NCBI RefSeq assembly: GCF_024345395.1
Contig: NZ_JAGQBA010000002.1
Span: 186,001-250,000 of the forward strand
Length of the DNA stretch: 64,000 nucleotides
Direction: 5' to 3'
Origin: Cyanobium sp. Tous-M-B4
GTDB lineage: Bacteria; Cyanobacteriota; Cyanobacteriia; PCC-6307; Cyanobiaceae
Part shown: piece by piece, positions 14,360 through 22,152 of the stretch
Position numbering within the stretch: position 1 is the stretch's first letter
Layout: each line of letters opens with the position of its first letter
The notes under the pieces: generated by a model
Databases searched by the model: none
Told to the model about the DNA's origin: nothing
Seen by the model: only the letters and a program-made list of their open reading frames with translations
Made by a program: the position numbers and the translations under genes

Positions 14360-16135
14360 TCAAGCAGCAAATGTGGCAACACCATTGGCGTTCACTGTGA
14401 GGGTGCCGTCTGCGAAGTTAAAGATCCCACCTTTCGATCCACCGATCTTTTCAAATTCGTTGACAGTCATGGAGACACCTTCAGAGGTGATATTGCTGCC
14501 AATAATGGTGTAAGTTCCTTGGCCAAATAGGATCTTATCAACACCAGATCCACCAGAAAATTCGCCGTCGCCAAAGCCAAGAAGGCGATCATTGCCATCT
14601 CCAAGGGATGTCTTGCCGAGGCGGCCAACGAACCCTCCATTCAACGCATCGACAGTGTCATCTCCAGCCCCCGTATCGATGAAGCCTTGATTAAAAATTC
14701 CTATTCCCCCAATGCCACGAATGCTGTCTTTGCCCGACCCGCCATTGATTGTGCCAAGATTTTGAATCCCAATTACTCCAGCCCCCGTAATGGTGTCATT
14801 TCCCTCGCCGCCATTAATTATGCCAAAATTATTTACCCCAGTACTCGAATCGCTCTTGCCCGTGACGAGGTCGTTCCCACTACCGCAGTCTATTAAATAA
14901 TCGCCAACTTCAGGACCAATCAACGAGGCATTGAAAATGCCAGATCCATCCTTGCTCTCCCCGTTGATGGTGTCACGACCGGAGCCGCCAATGATGCTGC
15001 CTTCGTTGATGATTCCTTTTTCGGTGCCTCCTTTACCCTCGACAGTGTCATCTCCGGTACCACCATTAATGGTGCCTTTGTTGATGATTCCATCGTTGCC
15101 ACCTTTACCGAGGATGGAGTCTCTTCCGTCGCCGCCCAATATGTTGCCGCCATTACCGATTCCGGTACTGGCGCTTTTACCAACTATGGAGTCATTACCT
15201 GAGCCCCCCTCAATGAGGAAGTCGACGCCAACGCTTAAGTCAAATAAACTGTTCAGGATTCCGTAGTCCGCCCCCTCGCCACGGATGGTGTCATTCCCAG
15301 AATCTGCATTAATGGTGGCGTTATTAACGATTCCCTCGTTGCCGCCTTGGCCCTCAACGATATCGTTTCCTTTGCCGGCCGTGATAAGGGCACGGCTTCC
15401 ATTGGCGATACCAGCAAATCCTCCTATTCCAGAAATGAAATCGCTTCCTTTGCCTCCATCAATTGTGCCGGTGCTGAAGATTCCATATGAATCTGCTTCT
15501 CCCTTAACGGTGTCTTTTCCTTTGCCTAGCTGAATGACTTGTGACCCGTTTGAAATTCCTGTGGCGATAAAGACCTCGCCTTCTTGATCAATGTCGCCAC
15601 CACCACGGGCTACGCCTTCGATGGTGTCTGCTCCGCTGCCCGTATCAATGGAGCCATCGTTGCTAACACCAAAATCTGGGCCTGAGCCACGGATTGTATC
15701 GTTACCAGATCTTGTATTTATAATACCAAGGTTCTCAATACCACCACCGTTTTCTTTGTTCCCATTTTGCTTTATGCTGCCCTCGATGGTGTCTGCTCCA
15801 CTGCTCGTATCGATGGAGCCAGTGTTGACAAATCCGACTACTTTCCCGACGCCAGTGATGGTGTCGATGCCGGATCCAGTATCGAGAGTGCCAGCAACGC
15901 TGTAAATGCCATATTTTCCACCGCCTTTGCCTAAAACAATGTCGTTGCCAGATCCAGTATCGAGGGTGCCAACGATTTCAATGCCTACATTTTCAGCAGC
16001 AGAAATGCCAACAATGGTATCGCCCCCAGCTAGCGCCTCGACCGCCTCACCCGAAACGACATACCATCCACCATCGGAAATCGCTGTATTTGGTTGATTG
16101 TTAAACGGGAAGGCTGCAAGGTTGCGAAATGACAT
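14360..16135 (-). CDS. 591-aa protein of ~24-residue Asp/Gly repeats (RTX-like)
   Basis: The protein begins MSFRNLAAFPFNNQPNTAIS and then consists almost entirely of some 17 repeats of about 24 residues. The consensus is GI-x-N-x-G-x-I-x-GGSG-x-DTI-x-G, with loops such as GGSGNDTI and GGTGDDTVEGKGG. It ends in a non-repeat block (FEKIGGSKGGIFNFADGTLTVN). The G-G-x-G-x-D element is that of haemolysin-type calcium-binding (RTX) repeats, but the unit is 24 residues rather than 9 and alternates with a hydrophobic GI-x-N strand, suggesting a regular beta-solenoid that binds calcium. There is no Sec signal; RTX proteins leave by type I secretion with a C-terminal signal. No exporter is nearby. Lower GC than the neighbours fits foreign origin. 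Confidence 0.88.
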   Translation of the reverse strand: MSFRNLAAFPFNNQPNTAISDGGWYVVSGEAVEALAGGDTIVGISAAENVGIEIVGTLDTGSGNDIVLGKGGGKYGIYSVAGTLDTGSGIDTITGVGKVVGFVNTGSIDTSSGADTIEGSIKQNGNKENGGGIENLGIINTRSGNDTIRGSGPDFGVSNDGSIDTGSGADTIEGVARGGGDIDQEGEVFIATGISNGSQVIQLGKGKDTVKGEADSYGIFSTGTIDGGKGSDFISGIGGFAGIANGSRALITAGKGNDIVEGQGGNEGIVNNATINADSGNDTIRGEGADYGILNSLFDLSVGVDFLIEGGSGNDSIVGKSASTGIGNGGNILGGDGRDSILGKGGNDGIINKGTINGGTGDDTVEGKGGTEKGIINEGSIIGGSGRDTINGESKDGSGIFNASLIGPEVGDYLIDCGSGNDLVTGKSDSSTGVNNFGIINGGEGNDTITGAGVIGIQNLGTINGGSGKDSIRGIGGIGIFNQGFIDTGAGDDTVDALNGGFVGRLGKTSLGDGNDRLLGFGDGEFSGGSGVDKILFGQGTYTIIGSNITSEGVSMTVNEFEKIGGSKGGIFNFADGTLTVNANGVATFAA

Positions 16136-16473
16136 TGGCTATTGTTGTCTGAGGTTGATGTTTACATCTTAGCAGCTCTGCCACTCCTTCAGCTCCGTCG
16201 CTGTGGGGAGTTCATAGTTCATCGCCTTGCTGGTCTGTGCACCTTCCAAGTGGGGGTCGAGGGACTCTTGCCCGCCAACTTGATTGATGCAAAGCGCGCG
16301 CTTAGGCAGTTGACACCGGAGATAAACAGTTTGACACTATTTTGTTATCGCAAGACGGCTAGAGCGCCATTCGCAAGATCCCGTACCTCGCTTTGATCGA
16401 GACCAGGGACATCAATTAGCGAGTCAGTCAAGGCATGTTAAGCTGGTAGGAGGTTGTATCAATTTTTAAGGTC
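16136..16473. other. Intergenic, 338 bases, divergent promoter region
   Basis: Lies between the divergent repeat-protein gene and the 293-aa gene, so it should hold promoters for both. TTGACA occurs at about 16309 and again at 16330 on the plus strand, but neither has a good -10 at proper spacing. A plus frame at 16142-16396 (LLPANLIDAKRALRQL) is open but has no recognised content. Confidence 0.4.
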
Positions 16474-17355
16474 ATGGTTGCTGCTGATGCTCCCATTCTG
16501 ACAAAGAATCAGCTTGACGACTTATTCAATTTTTCCAGTCTAAATCAATCTGTAGAGCTCGCTTGCCAATTGGCGGTTCAACATCCAAGGCTGCTCTACT
16601 TATTCATGCAGAGATATGCCCATTTCAACGGTTATGCAGGCAGCTTAGTGGCTCGCTTGGCAAGCTCGGTTGGTCTTTCCCGCGACCTGTTTAAAAGCTC
16701 TTCTGCTGTTGTTGCAGACGAAGCAGATAGAGGACTTGAAATTGCGGCAAGAATATTGGCAGCAACTATTGATGAGCATGCGGATAAAGGTCAGAAATGC
16801 GCCCCTCATCGAGCGCTAGCTCAAGCAACTCTAAAATCCATAGGTGACTATGCAGTCTTGACCGTAGAAGAGAGAAACCATCTTTCCATTCTCCCCAATT
16901 GGATGCAAGGAACCTTGGAAAATACCGTCCAAGGATATCAAGGCGTGCCTGGCGATGTTCGTTCGCTGATTCGCGCGTTGGGATTTCACGCAGCATCTGA
17001 AATCCTCGCCAGCTTTGAATACTCAATTATAGATAAAGTTGTTAGGCATGATAACCGTAATATCGGTTATGATGCTTATCTTCGCGGGATCCATGAAAGG
17101 GTTGAAGTCGAGCAAGGGTTATTTAGCGCCTGGTACTGGATTGTCATTCATGGCAAGCATAAAGGTTCGGGGGTTGAAGATGAACATTTTCAGTCGGCTC
17201 TTGAAGCGCTTGATCTAGCTTCATGCTATCGAACTGAGTCGGCACAGCAAATACAACAATGGGCTCTGCAGGGTTTCTCAGACTTTGTTGAGATCCAGCA
17301 AAGACTTTTCAAAGAGATTGTACGAGAGGGCTCTGAGTATCTCCAACAGCTGTAG
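16474..17355 (+). CDS. Unknown protein, possibly haem-oxygenase-like fold (island)
   Basis: A 293-residue all-helical, soluble protein from ATG 16474, of clearly lower GC than the core genes. I do not recognise the family with certainty. Three stretches recall haem-oxygenase-like diiron proteins: QRYAHFNGYAGSLVARLA near the start, SEILASFEYSIIDKVVRHD, and IHERVEVEQGLF followed by GVEDEHFQSALEALDLA, where His and Glu/Asp recur at helix spacing (H-E-x3-E, D-E-H). If so it may be a metal-dependent oxidase. The next gene, 102 bases on in the same direction, is an SMR transporter, and the two could be co-transcribed. The resemblance is by eye and a structure prediction would settle it. Confidence 0.8.
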   Translation: MVAADAPILTKNQLDDLFNFSSLNQSVELACQLAVQHPRLLYLFMQRYAHFNGYAGSLVARLASSVGLSRDLFKSSSAVVADEADRGLEIAARILAATIDEHADKGQKCAPHRALAQATLKSIGDYAVLTVEERNHLSILPNWMQGTLENTVQGYQGVPGDVRSLIRALGFHAASEILASFEYSIIDKVVRHDNRNIGYDAYLRGIHERVEVEQGLFSAWYWIVIHGKHKGSGVEDEHFQSALEALDLASCYRTESAQQIQQWALQGFSDFVEIQQRLFKEIVREGSEYLQQL

Positions 17356-17457
17356 TCACTTAATTGCCTTCTTGACTTAAGCAAAGCCAAGCGCTGAAGC
17401 TGCCCCTCGCCTTTCTGGCAATTCCAAAATACTTAGCAGTTTATCCACGATTGATCT

Positions 17458-17784
17458 ATGGGATGGTTTCTTTTAGTGGCGGCAATCGTCCCGGAAGTGA
17501 TAGGCACGATTCTGTCTAAGCAAACAAATGGCTTTCAAAATCTCAATACATCAGCTCTGATGGTTATTTGTTATTGTTTGTCCTTGAGTGGTTTGACACT
17601 CGCTATGAAAACCATTGAAATGAGCATCGCTTATTCTGTTTGGACGGGATGCTCGATCTTGGCGATTTCGATCCTGGGTGTCGGCATCTTCAATGAGGCA
17701 ATGAGCTTTGCCAAAGGGTTTTCAATTGTCCTGTTAGTGATAGGGCTTGTAGGCCTAATGGCGGAACATCAGCCTCGCGCCTGA
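17458..17784 (+). CDS. Small multidrug resistance (SMR) family transporter
   Basis: A 108-residue protein with four membrane helices, an EmrE/QacE relative. The essential proton/substrate-binding Glu is in helix 1 (AAIVPEVIGTILSKQTNGF, Glu13). Helix 3 has MSIAYSVWTGCSILAIS, the family's A-Y-(A/S)-(V/I)-W-(S/T)-G pattern, and helix 4 starts NEAMSFAKG. SMR proteins work as antiparallel dimers exchanging protons for cationic drugs or guanidinium; the substrate class is not clear here. It follows the 293-aa unknown gene in the same direction. AT-rich codon use matches the island. Confidence 0.92.
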   Translation: MGWFLLVAAIVPEVIGTILSKQTNGFQNLNTSALMVICYCLSLSGLTLAMKTIEMSIAYSVWTGCSILAISILGVGIFNEAMSFAKGFSIVLLVIGLVGLMAEHQPRA

Positions 17785-18102
17785 GCGAAATATTTCCCTT
17801 CTTGCTTGCTAATCGGCTATTTTGGTGACAGCTTGAGGTCGGCCGCCAAAATTGCTCGCAATCAGTATTTTAAATCTTCACATATTTCAGAGAATAGACT
17901 CAACTAGCGCCATGGTAATTCTATTCCCATTTAAATGGACTGGCTCAGCCGTGTGATCGTGCAGATCATCCCTATATGACCCCTTTTCTTCAAGTTATTG
18001 GTAATGCTAGCGTTGTCCGCATATATTTAGTTGCCTATATCCCTCTTCGCTCGATTCCGGTAGCTGTCAGGAAAGATGACTTCTCTGCTGCCATTCAAGT
18101 AG
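17785..18102. other. Intergenic, nothing supported
   Basis: AT-rich sequence downstream of the SMR gene. No frame with protein character, no hairpin with a T run and no RNA was recognised. It leads into the downstream end of the transposase remnant. Confidence 0.4.
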
Positions 18103-18500
18103 TTATGGCAAGTGCAGCTGGTCTTGGGTCGATTTCCGGTCGTGGAGGATTGATCCAAAGCGACTTGGATTCTGCTGGCGTGCCTGTTCATAGATGTGGG
18201 CACGATTCCGGCAGAGGTCAACGGCCTCGCCACTTTGGCGTTGGTGGGGCGTCATGCACTTGATGCTGCTGTGGCGGTGTCGGTGGTTGTACCAATCCAC
18301 AAATGACGCCACCCAAAGGCATGACTCCTCCACGCTGGCGAATGGCCCCTTGGGTAATTGGGCCGGTATTTTGCTGTGCGGACAAGCGATTCGGAATAGG
18401 GTTAGTCGTTGCTAACCCTTGGTCTGGAGAAGGACTGCACCGCGCCCAGTTCTTCCAGCCGGCTTTCCAGCGTGGCGGCGCGCATTGCGTTGCCGTTATC
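18103..18500 (-). mobile_element. Truncated IS3-family transposase (OrfB, C-terminal part)
   Basis: Read on the minus strand from 18500, the sequence gives DNGNAMRAATLESRLEELG, then SFSRPRVSND, YSESLVRTAKY, ASVEESCLWVASFVDWYNHRH, HRHSSIKCMTPHQRQSGEAV and RAHIYEQARQQNPSRFG. This is the C-terminal half of an IS3-group integrase, including the last catalytic region. An in-frame TAA replaces a codon after VSND, and a one-base shift is needed between NYP and FASVEE, so it is dead. The 5' part, including the first two catalytic acids, is missing: homology ends exactly at 18500, where the ATL repeat begins. No terminal inverted repeat was identified. Confidence 0.88.
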
Positions 18501-18581
18501 GGCATCCCCGTGGATGCCGCGGGCCAGTTGCCCCTGGCCCAGCACCGTTGGCGTGCTGGGGTTGATGACTTTGCAAATTAG
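18501..18581 (+). pseudogene. 3' fragment of the ATL gene (right copy of 53-bp repeat)
   Basis: 18501-18553 repeats 11991-12043 (three mismatches), coding GIPVDAAGQLPLAQHRWRA, then continues in frame GVDDFAN and stops at 18579-18581. As no ATL body precedes it, this is a gene fragment. It may be the original 3' end of the ATL gene, displaced by the island, since the next gene (rsmB) is core. The transposase remnant abuts its left edge without a gap. Confidence 0.85.
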
Positions 18582-18655
18582 TTCTTCTTAGCTAACTACC
18601 AAAAAACATCCACCACCTCCTCCTCTCCCCTGCCGCTTCCCCCTGCGCGCTAGTT

Positions 18656-20029
18656 GTGGAGCCTTGCCCTCCGCCGCCCCACGCCCTGGCACCCGCCCCC
18701 GCAACCGAAACTCCCGCGATTGGCCTGGCGCCGCGCCAGCTCGCCTGGCAGGTGTTGCTGGCGGTGGGCGCTGGCGCCTACGCCGATCTGGCGCTGGAGC
18801 GGGAGCTGCAGCGCCATCCCCTTGAGGGCGCCGACCGGGCCCTAGCCACCGAACTGGCCTACGGCGCCATTCGCCAGCGACGCCTGCTCGATGCCTGGCT
18901 TGATGCCCTCGGCAAGGTTCCCGCCGCCCGCCAGCCACCCAAGTTGCGCTGGCTGCTGCACCTAGGGCTCTACCAGCTGCTGTTCAGCAGCCGGGTGCCG
19001 GCCTCTGCGGCGGTGAGCACCACCGTGGAATTGGCAAAACGGGGTGGACTCGGCCGGCTGGCGCCGGTGGCCAATGGCCTGCTGCGGGCCTGCGGGCGCC
19101 GGCGCGCGGAGGCCGGGCCTGAGTCCTGGGATGGTCTGGGCCCCCTGCCCAGCGACCCCGCCGCCAGCTATGGCCTGCGCCATTCCCTGCCCGCCTGGCT
19201 CGCTGAGCTGGCGTTGCAATGGCCTGATCCCGAGGCCTTCGGTCTGGCCTGCAACCAACCCCCCGCCCTCGACCTGCGCCTCAACCTGCTGTGCACCACG
19301 CCTGCTGCTGCTTTGGAGGCCTTCACTGCCGCCGGGATCGAGGCGGCCCCCCTGCCGGATCTGCCCGGGGGCCTCACGCTCCTGGGCCGCAGCGGTGAGT
19401 TGCGCGCCCTGCCCGGCTACGCCGAGGGCCACTGGTGCGTGCAAGACCGCGCTGCCCAGGCGGTGGGTTTGCTGCTCGATCCCCAGCCCGGCGAGCGGAT
19501 CCTCGATGCCTGCGCCGCCCCGGGTGGCAAGAGCACCCATCTCGCTGAGCTGATGGCAAACCAGGGTGAGGTGTGGGCCGTGGATCGCTCCGAGGGGCGC
19601 CTGCGCCGGGTGGGCGTCAATGCCGCCCGCCTTGGCCTGCAGTGCATCCACACCCTGGCCGCCGATGCCACCGCCCTAGCGGCTGAGAAGCCTGAGTGGC
19701 TCGGCTGGTTTGATCGCATCCTGCTGGATGCCCCCTGTTCGGGCCTTGGCACCCTGGCCCGCCACGCCGATGCCCGCTGGCGGATCAGCCCTGAAACGAT
19801 CACCGAGTTGGTGCCGCTGCAGCGGTCCCTGCTGGAGTCCCTGCTGCCCCTGCTCAAGCCGGGCGGCCAGCTGGTGTATGCCACCTGCACCGTGCATCCG
19901 GCTGAAAACGGCCAGCTGCTCGCTGGCTTCCTTGCCGATCACCCCGGCTTGCAGCTGCAGCAGAGCTGGCAGCGTTGGCCAGCCGCCAGCGGTGGCGACG
20001 GCTTTTTTGCCGCTCTGCTGCAGGCTTAA
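18656..20029 (+). CDS. rsmB: 16S rRNA (cytosine-967 C5)-methyltransferase RsmB
   Basis: A 457-residue enzyme that methylates C967 of 16S rRNA. The N-terminal NusB-like domain (ARQLAWQVLLAVGAGAY; DRALATELAYGAIRQRRLLD) runs to about residue 160. The C-terminal Rossmann domain has SAM motif I DACAAPGGKSTHLAEL, then LLDAPCSGLGTLARHADARW with one catalytic Cys and YATCTVHPAENG with the second. The GTG start at 18656 follows the ATL fragment and is the first core gene after the island. It is convergent with the PBP gene, leaving only 7 bases between the stops. Confidence 0.92.
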   Translation: MEPCPPPPHALAPAPATETPAIGLAPRQLAWQVLLAVGAGAYADLALERELQRHPLEGADRALATELAYGAIRQRRLLDAWLDALGKVPAARQPPKLRWLLHLGLYQLLFSSRVPASAAVSTTVELAKRGGLGRLAPVANGLLRACGRRRAEAGPESWDGLGPLPSDPAASYGLRHSLPAWLAELALQWPDPEAFGLACNQPPALDLRLNLLCTTPAAALEAFTAAGIEAAPLPDLPGGLTLLGRSGELRALPGYAEGHWCVQDRAAQAVGLLLDPQPGERILDACAAPGGKSTHLAELMANQGEVWAVDRSEGRLRRVGVNAARLGLQCIHTLAADATALAAEKPEWLGWFDRILLDAPCSGLGTLARHADARWRISPETITELVPLQRSLLESLLPLLKPGGQLVYATCTVHPAENGQLLAGFLADHPGLQLQQSWQRWPAASGGDGFFAALLQA

Positions 20030-20036
20030 GGCGGGG

Positions 20037-22151
20037 TTAGGGGGGTGGTGGTGGCGCCACCACCGGGGGTGGTGGGGCTTCCAGCGGCGGTGGTGTGGCG
20101 GGCGCCGGGCTGGGGGCAGCAGGGGTGCTTGGTGTTTGCGCCTGGGGGGCGGCAGGGCTGGCCGGCGCGGCTGGTGTGTAGGGCTGCTCGTTGAGACTGG
20201 GGGTGGGATCAAGCTCCAACGGCTGGGGTGCCGGCTCACGCCAGCTTTCGGTGCTGGCTGCCGGTTCACGGCGGCGCTCGGCTTGCTTTTTGTCCAGCCG
20301 GTAGGTGTCCTCTAGCTGCGGCTTGGGCGGAAACTGGCGCACTGGCAGGTCCTTGCTGATCGGCGCCATAAAGGCCCTCCAGGCGTAGGTGGCCACCACG
20401 CTGGTGTCCTTGGTGGTGCGGCTGTCGTCGTAGCCGAGCCACACCCCGGTGGTGAGCTGGGGGATCGAACCGATAAACCACAGGTCGCGGCCCCCCTCTG
20501 AGGTGCCCGTCTTACCGGCCACGGGCCGGTCCGGCAGGGCCGCGCCGCCGCCCGTGCCCGACCGCACCGCCCGCTCCAGCATCCACAGCATCAGGGCCGC
20601 GATGTCGCTATTGACGGCCCGGCGACCTTGATCGCCATCCACCCGGCGGCTCCACAGCAGCTCGCCATCGGGGCCGAGGATCTCCTCAAACGGTGTGGGT
20701 TTCACGTAGATGCCACCGTTATTGATGGCGGCGTAGGCGGCGGTCATGTCCACCACCGTTTGCTCGGTGGCGCCGAGGGCGAGGGGGTAGAAGCGCCCCA
20801 GCTCTCGGGTGATGCCGAGGCTCTTGGCCGTTTCGATCACCTTGTCGAAGCCCAGCTCCTGCAGCAACCCCACCGCCACTGTGTTGAGCGAGTTCTGCAG
20901 CGCCATCACCATCGACACCGAACCGAAGTAACGGTTGCCGAAATTCTTGGGGCAGTAGCCGGCGAAGCAGCGGGCCGAATCGCGGAATAGCCGCTCCGGC
21001 AGCATCCCCTGCTGCAGGGCCGTGAGATACACAAACAACTTGAAGGTGGAGCCGGGTGAGCGCAGGGCCTGGGCTGCCCGATTGAACTGGCTGTCCTTGA
21101 AGTCGGTGCCGCCCACCATCGCCCGCACCAGGCCTGTTCCGGGCTCCATCGCCACCAGAGCGCCCTGCATGCTGCCGCTGGCATAGCTGTTCACGGCCGA
21201 CTGGGCCTTCTCCTGCCAGGCCAAATTGACGCTGCTGCGCACTGTCAAACCACCCACCTCGAGCTGCTCGGGGCTGAGCACCTTGGGCAGTTCCTGCTGC
21301 ACCCAGCCGCTGAAGTAGGGGGCTCGGCTGTCCCAGTATTTGGGTTCGGCTGGCTTGAGTTGCAGCGGTGCCGCTTCAGCCTGCTGTTGCTCACTGACAC
21401 TGATGAAGCCCGCCTCCTCCATGCGGCGCAGCACCACGGCCCGCCGCTCCAGGGCCAGGTCAGGATTCACCAGGGGTGAATAAACCGAGGGAGCCGGTGG
21501 TAGCCCTGCGATCAGGGCGGCTTCCGCAAGGGTTAGCTGTTCCGGGGTTTTTGTGAAATACACCCAGGCCGCGTCGGCAACGCCGTAGGCGCTCGAGCCG
21601 AGATAAACAACGTTGAGGTATTCGGTGAGGATCTGCGGTTTGCTGAGCTGGCGCTCGAGCTTGCCGGCCAGGGCGGCCTCTTTGAGCTTACGAATCAGGG
21701 TGCGGTCCTGGCTCAGAAATACGGTGCGGGCCAGCTGCTGGGTGATTGTGCTTGCCCCCTCCTCCACCGAGCCCTTGCGCAGGTTGCGCACCATGGCCCG
21801 GCCGATCCCCACCGGGTCAATGCCGTTGTGCTGATAGAAGCGCCGGTCTTCCGCGGCGATAAAAGCCTGCTGCACCAACGGCGGCATCGTTTCGGGCGTC
21901 AGCTTCTCGCGAGTTACCGGTCCGATTTTGTGCACCACCTGGCCGTCGGCCGAGAGGATGGTGAGGGTGCCTGGGCGGTTGAAGTGGTTGATGCCACGGG
22001 CGTCGGGCAGCAGGCTGTCAAAGCCCGCCACTAGCGCCGCCTGGCCGCAGGCAACGCCGCCGCCAATCAGGGCGGCAAGCAGCCCTACTCCCACCAGGTT
22101 CGTGCGGCGGGGCTGGGGAGCTTTGCCGGTGGCGGGGCGCTGGCGGTTCAC
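20037..22151 (-). CDS. Class A penicillin-binding protein
   Basis: A 704-residue bifunctional peptidoglycan synthase anchored by one helix (about residues 19-43). The glycosyltransferase domain has the catalytic Glu in AAEDRRFYQHNGIDP (near 100) and ASTITQQLARTVFLS. The transpeptidase domain has the SxxK motif SPGSTFKLF (near 365), the SxN motif in NSLNTVAVG and KTGTSEGG (near 546), so both activities look intact. The last ~90 residues are an unstructured tail that turns into Pro/Ala-rich low complexity and ends in six Pro. It lies head-to-tail behind chlG with a one-base gap between stop and start, suggesting co-transcription with it. Confidence 0.95.
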   Translation of the reverse strand: MNRQRPATGKAPQPRRTNLVGVGLLAALIGGGVACGQAALVAGFDSLLPDARGINHFNRPGTLTILSADGQVVHKIGPVTREKLTPETMPPLVQQAFIAAEDRRFYQHNGIDPVGIGRAMVRNLRKGSVEEGASTITQQLARTVFLSQDRTLIRKLKEAALAGKLERQLSKPQILTEYLNVVYLGSSAYGVADAAWVYFTKTPEQLTLAEAALIAGLPPAPSVYSPLVNPDLALERRAVVLRRMEEAGFISVSEQQQAEAAPLQLKPAEPKYWDSRAPYFSGWVQQELPKVLSPEQLEVGGLTVRSSVNLAWQEKAQSAVNSYASGSMQGALVAMEPGTGLVRAMVGGTDFKDSQFNRAAQALRSPGSTFKLFVYLTALQQGMLPERLFRDSARCFAGYCPKNFGNRYFGSVSMVMALQNSLNTVAVGLLQELGFDKVIETAKSLGITRELGRFYPLALGATEQTVVDMTAAYAAINNGGIYVKPTPFEEILGPDGELLWSRRVDGDQGRRAVNSDIAALMLWMLERAVRSGTGGGAALPDRPVAGKTGTSEGGRDLWFIGSIPQLTTGVWLGYDDSRTTKDTSVVATYAWRAFMAPISKDLPVRQFPPKPQLEDTYRLDKKQAERRREPAASTESWREPAPQPLELDPTPSLNEQPYTPAAPASPAAPQAQTPSTPAAPSPAPATPPPLEAPPPPVVAPPPPP

Positions 22152-22152
22152 C

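Noticed and set aside
14921-16097. Plus-strand frames rich in Pro, Ser and Leu opposite the repeat protein
   Set aside because: They are the mirror of the Asp/Gly repeats (antisense codons), not independent genes.
18390-18420. GGGTTAG/CTAACCC inverted repeat as an IS end
   Set aside because: It lies inside the transposase coding remnant at the VSND position and results from the mutated codons there.
19044-19651. Long open frames on both strands opposite or shifted within rsmB
   Set aside because: High GC lengthens frames by chance. Their translations are Arg/Pro/Ala-rich and rsmB itself has all its motifs.
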